Shown piece after piece: positions 17,161-26,370 of a DNA stretch of 64,000 nt. Numbering within the stretch: position 1 is the first letter of the stretch; each line of letters starts with the position of its first letter. Made by a program: the position numbers and the translations under genes. The DNA is taken from assembly GCA_943370025.1 (NCBI GenBank), contig CALRPI020000011.1, forward strand, positions 1 to 64,000, written 5' to 3'. The notes under the pieces are model-generated. The model did no database searches. It was not told the origin of the DNA and saw only the letters and a list, made by a program, of their open reading frames with translations. Source of the stretch: JAAUUE01 sp943370025 (GTDB lineage: Bacteria; Cyanobacteriota; Cyanobacteriia; Cyanobacteriales; JAAUUE01).

Positions 17161-18249
17161 CTAGGGAGTCAGATCAGGAAACACCTGCTGCACTGCTGGA
17201 TGGACTAATTTATGCTGCTGCACATTCAAACCCTTCGCTAAAGAAGCATCCCGCTTCAATGCTCCTAAACCATTATTTGCCAACTCTACAATATAGGGCA
17301 GAGTGCTATTATTCAGGGCTTGAGTGGCAGTCCAAGGCACAGCACCGGGCATATTCGGCACTCCGTAGTGGACAACTCCCGATTCCACATAGACCGGATT
17401 GCTGTGGGAAGTTGGTCTGAGGGTTTCGATGCAGCCCCCTTGATCCACCGCCACATCCACCAAGACCGAGCCGGGGTGCATTTGCGCCACTAATTCCTTG
17501 GGAACCAGTATGGGTGCTCTTCTACCGGGGATTAATACTGCACCGATCAGCAGGTCGGCATCCTTGACCGAAGATTCAATCTGGGCAGAATTGCTGTGCA
17601 ATAGTTCCACCCGGAAGCCAAAAATAGTTTCTAGGTAAGCAAGGCGATCGAGATTCAATTCAATAATCTGCACCTGCGCCCCCAAACCTACGGCCATCTT
17701 CGCCGCCTCGGTTCCCACCACACCACCACCTAGGATCACCACTTTCCCCGCTTTCACCCCCGGCACACCGCCCAGAAGCACACCCCGTCCACCCTGCTGC
17801 CGTTCCAAAAATCTAGCTCCAAACTGCACCGCTAGCCTGCCTGCAATGATGCTCATGGGGGTCAGTAGGGGTAATCTGCGATCGGGGAGTTCTACGGTTT
17901 CGTAAGCAATGCCCGTGACTCCACTGCTCAGGAGTGCCTCCGTGAGGGTGCGATCGGCTGCCAAGTGCAGATAGGTAAACAGGATTTGATCCTTACGTAA
18001 AAGTGGGTATTCCGAGATTTGGGGTTCCTTAACTTTGATCACTAATTGCTGCTCCCAAGCCTGAGCCGCTGTAGCCACAATTTCCGCCCCTGCATGTTGG
18101 TAGTCCTCGTCACTAAAACCCGCGCCTAAGCCTGCCCCAGTCTCTACCCGTACCCGATGCCCCGACTCTTGCAACACTCGGACACTACTGGGAGCTAGAC
18201 CAACTCTAAATTCTTGATCCTTAATTTCCTTGGGAACACCAATTTCCAT
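17161..18249 (-). CDS. ald: Alanine dehydrogenase
   Basis: Catalyses the reversible NAD-dependent oxidative deamination of L-alanine to pyruvate and ammonium. The N terminus MEIGVPKEIKDQEFRVGLAP is the family signature; catalytic Lys and His are in IKVKEPQ (about 72-78) and LFTYLHLAAD (about 90-99). The nucleotide-binding loop is VVILGGGVVGTEAAKMA, and VDQGGCIETLRPT and PNMPGAVPWTATQALN are typical C-terminal signatures. The start at 18249 gives the canonical N terminus with an AAGG ribosome site 8 bases upstream; an in-frame ATG at 18273 with AGGA would add eight residues. In cyanobacteria the enzyme serves alanine breakdown and nitrogen recycling. Confidence 0.95.
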   Translation of the reverse strand: MEIGVPKEIKDQEFRVGLAPSSVRVLQESGHRVRVETGAGLGAGFSDEDYQHAGAEIVATAAQAWEQQLVIKVKEPQISEYPLLRKDQILFTYLHLAADRTLTEALLSSGVTGIAYETVELPDRRLPLLTPMSIIAGRLAVQFGARFLERQQGGRGVLLGGVPGVKAGKVVILGGGVVGTEAAKMAVGLGAQVQIIELNLDRLAYLETIFGFRVELLHSNSAQIESSVKDADLLIGAVLIPGRRAPILVPKELVAQMHPGSVLVDVAVDQGGCIETLRPTSHSNPVYVESGVVHYGVPNMPGAVPWTATQALNNSTLPYIVELANNGLGALKRDASLAKGLNVQQHKLVHPAVQQVFPDLTP

Positions 18250-18484
18250 AACTTTACCTTGATTTTCCGCCATTACATCCTGACGATCGCTATTATAGAC
18301 TTCTTCCCTCCTTAACTCTAGGTGTTAAAACCTTCTCAACTATCGAAAATTCATAAATCAATTAGGCTTGCTAGAGTAAATTTTCGGTAATATGTCAGTT
18401 ACAGTTGACAAACGACTATGGCGATCTTCAATAAATTTCTCCAGTCTGAGGTGGAGGAAATTATTTACCCAAAACATTTTGATC

Positions 18485-18589
18485 TACAGCAGTTTGAGAG
18501 TGGGTGGCTACAGCCACCCACTCTCAAACCCAACATAGATAAGACTTTCAATATTTGCAGTGTGTCTTATTTGAAAGCAAAGTGCTGTA
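18485..18589 (+). repeat. Family B hairpin repeat, copy 2
   Basis: The same 105 bp element as at 152-260, with an intact stem TTTGAGAGTGGGTGGCT and its complement. The 18274-18656 gap holds this copy plus a 48-codon open frame starting at 18392 (MSVTVDKRLWRSS) that reads into the repeat. That frame may be a gene start truncated by the repeat, but no family was recognised. Confidence 0.75.
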
Positions 18590-18656
18590 AGTAATTCGTT
18601 GAGGATCGTTATATATAAACCTTTAAAATATAAAACTTCAAAACCTATTTACCTGA

Positions 18657-19832
18657 ATGCACATAGCTTGGATTGGCAAAAAATCTCCTTTTTGCGGCAA
18701 TGTTACCTATAGTCGAGAAATCACCAACTCCCTGTTGGATCGGGGATATCAAGTTAGTTTCTTCCATTTTGCGCCAGAAGAAGCTGATGAACCAGAAACC
18801 TTTGGGGCTGGATATCAATCGGGATACCAATTGGGCACTCAAGATGTCACCCTGCCTTGCTTATACAAATCCCAAATTTATACTATTCCTACTTTTACTG
18901 CCAATAAGGTTCTGGAGCGATCACTCAAGGAGCTAAAACCCGATATTGTTCATGCTTCTTTGACCCTCTCTCCCCTAGATTTTCTGCTGCCAGAAATTTG
19001 TCAAGAACTGAATATTCCCCTCGTTGCCACCTTCCATCCCCCCTTTGACGGCAAACGGCGCAACCTGCAATCGGGGACTCAGCTATTTACCTACCAGCTC
19101 TATGCTCCTTTCTTGGCAAATTACGATCGAGTGATTATTTTCTCCCAACTCCAGAAGAACTTTTTAGTTAAACTCGGTGTCCCCGCCGAGAAGCTGGCAG
19201 TGATTCCCAACGGTGTGGATGTCCAGAAATATTCCCCCGGTGTATCTAATTTCAAAGCCGAGATGGGGTGCGATCGCTTGTTTGTCTACCAAGGCAGAAT
19301 CGCCACAGAAAAAAATGTCGAGTCTCTCCTCAAAGCTTGGAAACTCTCCAAAATGGATGATAGGTCTAAACTCGTCATTGTTGGCGGTGGTCCTTTGGTT
19401 CCGTCCTTGAAACCCCTCTACGGAGAGGATGAGGGGGTGGTTTGGTTGGGGTTTGTAGCGGGGGATGAGCGGCGTTGTGAAATTCTCCGGGCGGCGGACG
19501 TGTTTATCTTGCCTTCTTATCTTGAGGGTTTATCTCTCTCCCTCCTAGAAGCAATGGCGTGTGGTGCTGCCTGTATTGCCACCGATGCCGGGGCAGATGG
19601 AGAGGTGCTAGAAAAAGGGGCAGGGGTAGTCATGAGTACCCGCCGAGTCACATCTCAGCTACAGACGCTCTTACCTCTATTCCAAGACCAGCCGGAACTT
19701 ACGCCTATTCTTGGTAACAAAGCTAGGGCGAGGGTGCTCGATCGCTATACCCTCACTGGCAATATCACTGCCCTAGAGAAACTCTACGCCCAGATGTGGG
19801 CATCATCCCAACTGCAACTAACTCGACGCTAG
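18657..19832 (+). CDS. Glycosyltransferase family 4 protein
   Basis: A 391-residue retaining GT-B glycosyltransferase. The N-terminal Rossmann half starts MHIAWIGKKSPFCGNV with the glycine-containing acceptor loop and includes VATFHPPFDG. The C-terminal half has the nucleotide-sugar site: VIPNGVDVQKYSPG, FVYQGRIATEKNVESLLKAW, and the EX7E-like FILPSYLEGLSLSLLEAMACG (about 283-303). The catalytic glutamate pair is present in YLEGLSLSLLEA. Such enzymes build polysaccharide, glycolipid or cell-wall sugars; the donor and acceptor are not evident. It is not in an obvious operon: the downstream IctB gene is convergent, with 25 bases between the stops. Confidence 0.9.
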   Translation: MHIAWIGKKSPFCGNVTYSREITNSLLDRGYQVSFFHFAPEEADEPETFGAGYQSGYQLGTQDVTLPCLYKSQIYTIPTFTANKVLERSLKELKPDIVHASLTLSPLDFLLPEICQELNIPLVATFHPPFDGKRRNLQSGTQLFTYQLYAPFLANYDRVIIFSQLQKNFLVKLGVPAEKLAVIPNGVDVQKYSPGVSNFKAEMGCDRLFVYQGRIATEKNVESLLKAWKLSKMDDRSKLVIVGGGPLVPSLKPLYGEDEGVVWLGFVAGDERRCEILRAADVFILPSYLEGLSLSLLEAMACGAACIATDAGADGEVLEKGAGVVMSTRRVTSQLQTLLPLFQDQPELTPILGNKARARVLDRYTLTGNITALEKLYAQMWASSQLQLTRR

Positions 19833-19857
19833 TTACTGTGAAATTATGGAGGAAAAA

Positions 19858-21276
19858 TTAAAGTTTTTCGGGCGGGGTTGCAGATAGTTCTTGAGCATTT
19901 TGGGGTAAGGGCTGCCAAGTGTAGTAACTGGTGATAATTGCCACAAGGAACCACCAGAGCATACTAACTTGGGGGCGATACCAGACCGTATCTACTAAAC
20001 CGTGGGCTAACATCCCTACCATGCCAGCGATCGCCCCCGCCAACCAAAAACCATTGGTATTGAGTTGTAATCGGTAACGATTTAACTGAGCAATTCCTTG
20101 GTTGAAGGTAATAATTAGGAACCAAATAAAACAAGATAGCCCGACTAAACCAGTTTCTACTGCAATTTCTAGCAGGATTGAATAGGCACTCAGGGCTGTG
20201 AATTTGGTTTGTTGGTAGGCGGGATAGATCAGGTTGAAGGCAGTATTCCCCGGACCAATACCCAAGATTGGTCGATCGCGGATCATCTTCACCACCGATC
20301 CCCAGACATTCATCCGAAAATTATTGCTACTATCTTCCCGACCGAGGAACATACTGAAAATGCGATCGCGCAGGGTGGGCACGGCAATTATCCCCGCCAG
20401 TAAAATAAATCCAGCTCCCCCCAACAGCACCGGAATTGCCAAAGACCGCCAAGCTGCGGGTAGCTTGTAGCTATACCAAAAGCCCACTAAAGCCATGAAG
20501 GTAAAAATACAAACCACAAAACCAATCCAGCCGCCTCGACTGTAGGTGAGAATCAGGCAGATGGAATTAACCCCAAACATGGTGATGGCAAGTAACTTGG
20601 GCAACCAACGCTGCCAGACAAACATCGCCCCCAAGCTCAGGGCGATCGCTGGTACCAGATAGGCCGCTAGAAGGTTGGGGTTTTCTAAGTAGCTATAAAC
20701 CCTCGTCACATTCTTCATCGGGGAATCTGCATCGACCCAAGTTGCCAGAGGTTTGACCCCAGCAAACCACTGGCGGATACCGTAGACACTAACGACGAGG
20801 GAAATATGCAGATATACCGAAATCAAGACAGAGCGAATCTTTGCCGACCGCAACACCCGCGCCATCATCACAAAGGCAACTAGGTATAAACTCAACCGAG
20901 ATAGCCCAACGAGGGCAGCTACTTTCACTGGTGATAGGGCAGTGGCAATCAGGGAAATGAACCAATAGAGGAGAATGACTAAATGAATCGGGGTGGCGGA
21001 GTTGAGGCTTTCTTTTCCCGTAGCTGGTGCATCGGCGATCGTAATTAAGCACCACCAGAGGGCGATCGCCACTGCCAATACACCAATCAAAGTAGTGGAG
21101 ACAAAAGGGGACAGGATCAAGGTAATGGCGATTAATCCTCCACCGATGGCATCTCCCCAAGGCAGCAGCCAGCTACCTTTCTGCCATTTCTGGAGTAATC
21201 CCACTAGATGATAAACGTAGCTACTAGCCCGCCATTGCCGTACCTGCATCCCAGAAAGAGTAAATTGTTGCCACAT
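19858..21276 (-). CDS. ictB: IctB family membrane protein (O-antigen ligase domain)
   Basis: A 472-residue polytopic protein with 10-12 hydrophobic segments, matching the cyanobacterial IctB family. Members were first linked to inorganic carbon accumulation and carry a Wzy/WaaL-type O-antigen ligase domain. Diagnostic stretches are YLENPNLLAAYLVPAIAL (about 197-214), LILTYSRGGWIGFVV (about 242-256), and the WaaL-like loop GIGPGNTAFNLIYPAYQ (about 344-360). A direct bicarbonate transport role has been disputed and the ligase-like architecture points instead to envelope glycan transfer, so the function is uncertain. The N terminus (WRASSYVYHLVGLLQ) fits the family. The ATG at 21276 follows a region of repeats. 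Confidence 0.88.
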   Translation of the reverse strand: MWQQFTLSGMQVRQWRASSYVYHLVGLLQKWQKGSWLLPWGDAIGGGLIAITLILSPFVSTTLIGVLAVAIALWWCLITIADAPATGKESLNSATPIHLVILLYWFISLIATALSPVKVAALVGLSRLSLYLVAFVMMARVLRSAKIRSVLISVYLHISLVVSVYGIRQWFAGVKPLATWVDADSPMKNVTRVYSYLENPNLLAAYLVPAIALSLGAMFVWQRWLPKLLAITMFGVNSICLILTYSRGGWIGFVVCIFTFMALVGFWYSYKLPAAWRSLAIPVLLGGAGFILLAGIIAVPTLRDRIFSMFLGREDSSNNFRMNVWGSVVKMIRDRPILGIGPGNTAFNLIYPAYQQTKFTALSAYSILLEIAVETGLVGLSCFIWFLIITFNQGIAQLNRYRLQLNTNGFWLAGAIAGMVGMLAHGLVDTVWYRPQVSMLWWFLVAIITSYYTWQPLPQNAQELSATPPEKL

Positions 21277-21327
21277 AGAAATTAGAGTTATCAGTTACTT
21301 GTGCTGAGCGAAGTCGAAGCATCAGTT

Positions 21328-21411
21328 ATAGGCCATCTATAAAGTAAAATTTCCTGCCCCCGCCGGAGGCGGAAAATCTTACCTTCTAGCCACTTTATGA
21401 ATGACCTCTTA
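21328..21411 (-). repeat. Family C hairpin repeat, copy 3
   Basis: An uninterrupted copy running from GGCCATCTATAAAGTAAAATT to CTTCTAGCCACTTTATGAATG, with a GC-rich stem CCCCCGCCGGAGGCGG. It shows what the split copy at 9105-9319 looked like before insertion. Nothing else was seen in 21277-21467. Confidence 0.7.
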
Positions 21412-21467
21412 TCAGTTACCAGTTAGGGGCTATTCACAAATATTAATTGCTTTTAACTGTTTACTGT

Positions 21468-22961
21468 TTACTGTTCAAAGATCACGACATAGCCATAGCC
21501 CAATTCTGCATTATCTTGCATTAGCATCTTACCACTATGACTCTCTGCTAGTTGATAACTCAACAGCAAACCAAGGCTATGCCATGATTCTGACTCTAAA
21601 AGTTGAGGTTTCTCTCCTTGCTCAGGATTAGATGCCTCTTGGGTTTCAGCCATTACCCTAGGTAAGGTGCTGGCTCCGGGCATGGCAACCTTGGTCGACT
21701 GGTGGGCTGATACTGGTTGCAGTTCCAAAGATTGGGCACTCTGGAACTGCAAATAGTCCGGTTTTTTTTCTATCAAGTTAGGTAAAGCCAAGCTAGGTAA
21801 ATGAGTACGTCCCGTAGTTGAGGCTACTTGGATTGACTGGCAATGGTTTTGGCAATCTAGTCGGATATTGACTTGGCTCCCTAGGGGCAGGGTATCCACG
21901 ATAACCGCCACTAAGTAATAAATCATTGGTTGCACTATCCGGCGATCGACTAGCCAGATCCGGCTTCCTGCCTGAATCGATAGATGAACCTGTTGCTTTT
22001 TGTCTTGAATTAACCCTTGGAGATTATTAATTACCTGCTGACACAACATTTCCATATCCACATTAGCTAGGGTGAGGGATTGGGGACTAGAATGATTCAC
22101 ATCTAGGGCAATAATTTCCTCGATTCTCACCAGCATCCGCTGCCCACTCTGACGAATTACCTGCAAATATTCCTGTTGCTTAGGTGTTAATAAGCCATAG
22201 ATCTGTTGCTGGAGAATCCCAGTCATGCCCATCACCGAAGTTAGAGGAGTCCGGAGTTCTTCAATTAGTTTTGCCAACAGTTGCAACTTCACGGAAGCTA
22301 GCAATGCTTCACTAGGATTGGGATGATAAGAGCTAGCGGTTGCGGTACAGTGCAGATCAATACTGCGGCTATTGAGGGGAGTTTGTGGCAGCAGTTGAGG
22401 TTTTGCTTGATAATTTTCTAACTGAACCAAGGTTAAACGAGCCAAAATTACTAAAAACTGGAGGTCTTTAGTCGTGAAGCGGCGGGGTTGTAAATCCATG
22501 ACTGCTAAAGTTCCAATACATTCCCCAGTATTGGTAATTAAGGGTACACCTAAATAGGAACGAATGCCGCAGTGTTGGGTGAGGAGACTTTGACAAAAGT
22601 AGGGGTCTTGGAGGGTATTCTCGATCGCCAAGGGCGTTAGGCTATCAACCACATGAATACAAAAGGAATCCTCCGGAGGTATTTGTCTATGGACGACTAA
22701 TTCTTGGTTAAACCCCAATCGAGATAGACCCACGACTGATTTGATCAACTGCTGATTATCTACAAAAATACTCAGAAGGGAGATCGGGATATCTAGGTAG
22801 CTACTACTATTTTGGGTCGCTTCCTCCAAAATTGCCAAGGAACCTTGGGGAGTTAATAAACCCAATTCTTTTAAGGTTGTAGACCTTTTCTCTTCCCGTG
22901 CTGCCCTTGTTAAGTTATCTAATCGACAATAGAGAATATTATTTATTTCTAAGTTAGTCAT
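21468..22961 (-). CDS. GAF domain protein with degenerate histidine-kinase region
   Basis: A 497-residue protein without membrane segments. Residues about 35-185 form a GAF domain (CIHVVDSL, YLGVPLIT, GTLAVMDLQPRRFT). A HisKA-like helix pair follows, but the phospho-acceptor is missing: the H box reads IEELRTPLTSVMG, with Glu234 where histidine belongs. The ATPase part is also eroded; the expected Asn-rich N box appears as QPMIYYLVAVIVDTL, and the G2-like segment LGLLLSYQLAESHSGKM lacks the GTGLGL glycines. A long low-conservation insert lies between. It is therefore probably not an autokinase, and may instead bind a ligand through GAF and act on another kinase as a scaffold or regulator; that is inference. 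No partner is adjacent. Confidence 0.82.
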   Translation of the reverse strand: MTNLEINNILYCRLDNLTRAAREEKRSTTLKELGLLTPQGSLAILEEATQNSSSYLDIPISLLSIFVDNQQLIKSVVGLSRLGFNQELVVHRQIPPEDSFCIHVVDSLTPLAIENTLQDPYFCQSLLTQHCGIRSYLGVPLITNTGECIGTLAVMDLQPRRFTTKDLQFLVILARLTLVQLENYQAKPQLLPQTPLNSRSIDLHCTATASSYHPNPSEALLASVKLQLLAKLIEELRTPLTSVMGMTGILQQQIYGLLTPKQQEYLQVIRQSGQRMLVRIEEIIALDVNHSSPQSLTLANVDMEMLCQQVINNLQGLIQDKKQQVHLSIQAGSRIWLVDRRIVQPMIYYLVAVIVDTLPLGSQVNIRLDCQNHCQSIQVASTTGRTHLPSLALPNLIEKKPDYLQFQSAQSLELQPVSAHQSTKVAMPGASTLPRVMAETQEASNPEQGEKPQLLESESWHSLGLLLSYQLAESHSGKMLMQDNAELGYGYVVIFEQ

Positions 22962-23087
22962 GGGGTGGTATTTAATATTTGCATTGATGATAGCTACTAA
23001 ATTCTCCTAGCAAGATTTATAGTTACTAACAGGATGATTTGAGAATAAATTAAGAAAATCAACATCAAAGAATCTGGTATGTCATAT

Positions 23088-23269
23088 AGCAATCCTAAGT
23101 TATTCACTAAATTAAATTGTTTCTGGTCAATGATTTCATTCGTCTGCGGCGGGTGAAATCATTGAGGATATCTAGAGGTTTGAAAACGGCGCACCCAGAG
23201 GGTGCGCCGTTTTTGATCGATAGTATAGCCGTCGCCAAGCAGGTTATGCTGTCCCTTGGCGGTTGCTAT
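23088..23269. repeat. Cluster of degenerate D, H and A hairpin repeats
   Basis: A worn family D copy (23088-23165, GGCGGGTGAAATCATT side kept) abuts a family H hairpin GGCGCACCC/GGGTGCGCC with an AGA loop (about 23184-23212). A family A remnant that has lost its hairpin follows (23224-23269, TATAGCCGTCGCCAAGCAGG joined to CCCTTGGCGGTTGCTAT). The 22962-23406 gap shows no gene. Confidence 0.65.
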
Positions 23270-23369
23270 GATACGTTGGCAGTCTTAGAGGATGGCGGTA
23301 TAGTTATAGCATTTTGCTAAATAGTTAATACAAATAAGATTTTGAATACCTTGCTGCGTAGGGATTTAA

Positions 23370-23400
23370 ATTAAAAAAATGGTGAAACCATTTTTTTAAT
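23370..23400 (-). terminator. Terminator-like hairpin after the lipoprotein gene
   Basis: A perfect 14 bp inverted repeat ATTAAAAAAATGGT (23370-23383 and 23387-23400) around GAA ends 7 bases beyond the stop of the minus-strand gene at 23407. On the minus strand the stem closes with a run of T after the hairpin, as in an intrinsic terminator, though the stem itself is AT-rich. Confidence 0.5.
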
Positions 23401-23406
23401 TTGGTA

Positions 23407-24240
23407 TTAATTGCCTAATAGCACCTTCCCAAGCACTTGGGGTTGATTTGGCTGATCGGCTTGCAGGATCAGTGCCTCTCCTTGCTCAGGGATAACTCCA
23501 GTCACGGCAGTAATATTGACTTGGTGCGTCACCAGGAAGATTACCCCTGAACTCCCCCGATTCTCTTCAATAAATTGCTGCAACTCCTCCGTTTGTTTGG
23601 CTTCAGTAGATCGATCGCCAAAAAATGAGTTGATCACTGGAAAAGGTTCCACGGGCGCAAGATCCATGAGCCTTGCCGTTTCCAGGCAACGACACCACTG
23701 ACTCGATAGGACTCTAGCTACGGGAACTTTTTGCTGCCGTAATGTTGCCCCAATCTGAATTGCCTGCTGTCTGCCTGCTGCCGAGAGATTGCGCTGGGTC
23801 GAGCAATCTTCTAACCGAAAGTTAGCTGGATCCCCGGTTCCGGGGGCGATCGCATGGCGCAGCATCACGACAATGCCCTTCTCCTGACGCAACAAAGACC
23901 AGATATCATCCGCTGATTGTCCTGAGGATTGTCTGGAAGATGGCACCAAATTGTTTGCTGTAGCACCGGGTGTCAGTGTTGTTGAGGCTGATCTGTTAGG
24001 GACAGGCAAGCCGCTTGGGGATTTTGAGATTTGTGGAGGGGGAGTGGAAATAGCTGGGGTTGAGATGGCTGGGGTTGCTCGATCGTTCTTTGCTCGATCG
24101 TCCTTTGGCGGAGCAAAAATGCCACAACCGGCAGTCAGAGACAAAATACTGCACATCATCACCCAGCCAATACATCGCGATCGCCAAGTCAACTGCGGAG
24201 TCAAACCCATACTAAATGAGGGTTTGATTCCGCCAATCAT
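23407..24240 (-). CDS. Lipoprotein of the histidine phosphatase (phosphoglycerate mutase-like) family
   Basis: The ATG at 24240 is chosen because GGAATTGAG stands just upstream, and because the open frame beyond it only reads through a family A repeat. The product has 277 residues. It begins with a signal peptide ending in the lipobox LTAGC (about residues 35-39), so the mature protein is lipidated and anchored at the periplasmic face. A Pro/Ser/Thr-rich linker follows. The catalytic domain has the phospho-accepting histidine in VVMLRHAIAPG (RHA instead of the common RHG), a second arginine in SSQWCRCLETARL, and the second histidine in FLVTHQVNITAVTG. The substrate is unknown. Confidence 0.82.
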   Translation of the reverse strand: MIGGIKPSFSMGLTPQLTWRSRCIGWVMMCSILSLTAGCGIFAPPKDDRAKNDRATPAISTPAISTPPPQISKSPSGLPVPNRSASTTLTPGATANNLVPSSRQSSGQSADDIWSLLRQEKGIVVMLRHAIAPGTGDPANFRLEDCSTQRNLSAAGRQQAIQIGATLRQQKVPVARVLSSQWCRCLETARLMDLAPVEPFPVINSFFGDRSTEAKQTEELQQFIEENRGSSGVIFLVTHQVNITAVTGVIPEQGEALILQADQPNQPQVLGKVLLGN

Positions 24241-24257
24241 CTCAATTCCTTTGTGTT

Positions 24258-24330
24258 GAGATGATTTCGGTTGTGGGAACCTCCGCGAAGCGGAGGTTCC
24301 CACAGCATAACCTGCTTGGTGATGGCTATA
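24258..24330 (+). repeat. Family A hairpin repeat, copy 1
   Basis: A stem GTGGGAACCTCCGC (24273-24286) and its complement (24290-24303) around GAA, followed by the conserved tail CATAACCTGCTTGGTGATGG and CTATA. Related copies are at 54028-54122, 56293-56392 and 57568-57651, with remnants at 23224-23269 and 30691-30719. The inner stem bases differ between copies yet stay paired. Confidence 0.8.
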
Positions 24331-24373
24331 TTTATGCATCAATGAATTAGCTTAGTGAACAGAGTCAAACCAA

Positions 24374-24567
24374 TAGGACTTACAGCACTTTGCGTTCAAA
24401 TGAGACACGCCACAAATATTGCAAGTCCTATCCATGTTGGGTTTGAGAGTGGATGGCTGTAGCCACCCACTCTCAAACTGCTGTAAGCACTGCCAACAAA
24501 TTATCGAGAGTTGTCGATGTTGTTGCGGGCGCTCTGCGACCGCAACAATATCCAAATGAGTAAGTCC
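24374..24567. repeat. Composite of family F and family B repeats
   Basis: The outer ends TAGGACTTAC and GTAAGTCCTA (family F) enclose a full family B copy (24381-24485, reverse orientation) and a hairpin of GTTGTTGCGGGCGC/GCGACCGCAACAAT type. It appears that one repeat has landed inside or against the end of another. It lies between the lipoprotein gene and the amidase gene; no gene was seen in it. Confidence 0.6.
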
Positions 24568-24577
24568 TAACTAAGCT

Positions 24578-25933
24578 TTACAACAGGTCGGCCGATTCGT
24601 AGAGTCGGCGGAGAATAGCCAAAATCTTAGTACCGTAGTCTAGGTCTGCTGACCAGCGCCCACCTAGTTGATCTACGGTGGCGGCAACGCCTCTGGTGAC
24701 AAACCGGAATCTAGGGTCTACTATTTCTTGAACTAGAGGTTCGCGGCTGGCGTAGGCTTTTAGGTGTTGAATCTGCGCCCTGACCCCCAATCGCTGACTA
24801 TCAAAGCTGGCTATTTCCATCCCGTTATTACTTCCCAAGTAGGCAAAATTATTAGAATTGATAGATACATTACCGCCGAATTTTAGATAATTTGTTTCTA
24901 GGCACATCTGGGCAAAGGCAATGTCATAATTCACTCCTTCAGCATTGCTTTCTTCGATATAGAATTTCAGCAGGTCAGGAAATTGACTCAGGGCATCGGA
25001 GTTATTCGTTTTCAGGAACATCATCATTTGGACTTCCGAGGTTTGCCCCCGGCTAATGATTTTGCTCATTTGTTCGGCACTGACTCCAAGGATGGAACGC
25101 AGGGTGAGAGTTTGGGTTCCCTCATCCCAGTGGGCAGCAATATGGAAATCTCGCAGTTCGATCGCCTTGATATACACTATCCCTTGATAATGCACCCTTC
25201 GTAACTGAGCTGTAGCTAGATCAATACCGAGGCGATCGACTAAATCGACGGGGATATAGGCATTATTATTCATCGCCAACCCCTTCTCGCCATAGATTTG
25301 ATTATTAATACTAATTTCAATGGGAGTATGGCTGGGGGTTGGTTCTGTGGTTAGGGCATTGTCGGGCATGGAGATCTTCCGGCTCCAAGAGGCTAAACCA
25401 TCAGCAATACCTAGGGCAATATCTCGGCGGCGATTTTGCAGCAATGAGCGATCGTCCGGATTGGAAAGAAAACAAACTTCTATTAACAAAGAAGGTACTA
25501 CCGCATCTCGACAGAAGGCTAAGCGGCCCGTGCCAGTGCTGGTGTCGGGTTTGGGTCCAAGGTTTGGCAGTTGGGGCAGGCGGCGCAGGAGTGCCAACAG
25601 CAGGAGGTCAGCGTGGGCTTTGCGATCGGGGTTATTGGTAATATAGTAAGCCGTTGCCCCCCGACTACTGGGGTTGGAGCTGGCATTGGCATGGAGTTCT
25701 AGGGCTACATCCCCCGGTTGCGCCCGACCATTAATCCAACCTAGGGTATCGCCTAAGCTCAATTCATCGGGGACAGAAAGAACCTGAAACCCACGGGAGC
25801 GTAACTCTTGCACCACTTGATCTCGCAGTAACATCATTTCCTGTGCTTCGGTGGTTCCCGCCGCCACTACGCCGGGATCGCTCCCGGTAAATTCTAAGCC
25901 CCCATGACCCGCTGAGATGAAGATTCTGCCCAT
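24578..25933 (-). CDS. N-acetylmuramoyl-L-alanine amidase with C-terminal glucosaminidase-type domain
   Basis: A 451-residue peptidoglycan hydrolase. Residues 1-185 are an Amidase_3 zinc domain: ligand H10 in ISAGHGG, a Glu in the EAQEMMLL helix region, the second His in ELHANASS, and the catalytic Glu in IEVCFLSNPDD. Residues about 300-450 match a lysozyme-like N-acetylglucosaminidase domain (EGVNYDIAFAQMCLETNYLKF and NNFAYLGSNNG). The linker (about 205-285) resembles a stalk-like domain (VDLVDRLGID). No clear signal peptide precedes the zinc domain, so export would need another route or a missed upstream start. It would act on septal or cell-wall peptidoglycan. The ATG at 25933 is preceded by AAGGAGAGG, a strong ribosome site. 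Confidence 0.9.
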   Translation of the reverse strand: MGRIFISAGHGGLEFTGSDPGVVAAGTTEAQEMMLLRDQVVQELRSRGFQVLSVPDELSLGDTLGWINGRAQPGDVALELHANASSNPSSRGATAYYITNNPDRKAHADLLLLALLRRLPQLPNLGPKPDTSTGTGRLAFCRDAVVPSLLIEVCFLSNPDDRSLLQNRRRDIALGIADGLASWSRKISMPDNALTTEPTPSHTPIEISINNQIYGEKGLAMNNNAYIPVDLVDRLGIDLATAQLRRVHYQGIVYIKAIELRDFHIAAHWDEGTQTLTLRSILGVSAEQMSKIISRGQTSEVQMMMFLKTNNSDALSQFPDLLKFYIEESNAEGVNYDIAFAQMCLETNYLKFGGNVSINSNNFAYLGSNNGMEIASFDSQRLGVRAQIQHLKAYASREPLVQEIVDPRFRFVTRGVAATVDQLGGRWSADLDYGTKILAILRRLYESADLL

Positions 25934-26137
25934 GTACCTCTCCTTAATTGTGGATTACTTGAAGATCGGATAATTTCGATCGCTCCACCTAGAAATTATG
26001 CCCGATCATAGCACAGCGTACCACCCCGCTACCCAACTGACCTGACCCTGAATGAGAATTGTGGCTCAACTCTCTTGGCGGTTGCGATCCCAATCAAGTT
26101 GTGCCATGCTGAAGTAAAAATTTAGTAGTCAATGATT

Positions 26138-26329
26138 ATGGAACGTCCTAAATTTGTGGCAATTATTACGGGAGTAATCTCCATTACACTCGCGATCGCC
26201 TATCTTCTCCTTGTCCAATTCCTCGATTTTAGAGGAGAAATGATCCCCGCTCCCACGAGTCAAGCTCCCTCAACTCCACAAATAATGATGGCTAACATCT
26301 CTACAAATAAAATGATGGCTCAGCAATAA
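26138..26329 (+). CDS. Small conserved-type membrane protein, 63 aa
   Basis: A short protein beginning MERPKFVAIITGVIS, with one hydrophobic helix (VAIITGVISITLAIAYLLLV), then FLDFRGEMIPAP and a flexible tail rich in Ser, Pro and Met. I recall similar small single-helix proteins in other cyanobacteria, but they have no known function. The start at 26138 is favoured over the in-frame ATG at 26132 (MIMERPK). It stands alone between the amidase and a repeat cluster. Confidence 0.65.
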   Translation: MERPKFVAIITGVISITLAIAYLLLVQFLDFRGEMIPAPTSQAPSTPQIMMANISTNKMMAQQ

Positions 26330-26370
26330 GCTCAACCATCATTAAATTTATAGCAACCCCAAAAGGGGTT

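Noticed and set aside
18392..18538. 48-codon open frame MSVTVDKRLWRSS...
   Set aside because: More than a third of it lies in a family B repeat and no family is recognisable; kept only as a remark in the repeat entry.
24240..24342. Longer N terminus for the histidine-phosphatase lipoprotein
   Set aside because: The extra codons come from a family A hairpin repeat, and a better ribosome site and signal peptide start at 24240.
25320..25646. 100-codon plus-strand open frames
   Set aside because: They are antisense to the amidase gene, whose zinc ligands and domain order are intact.
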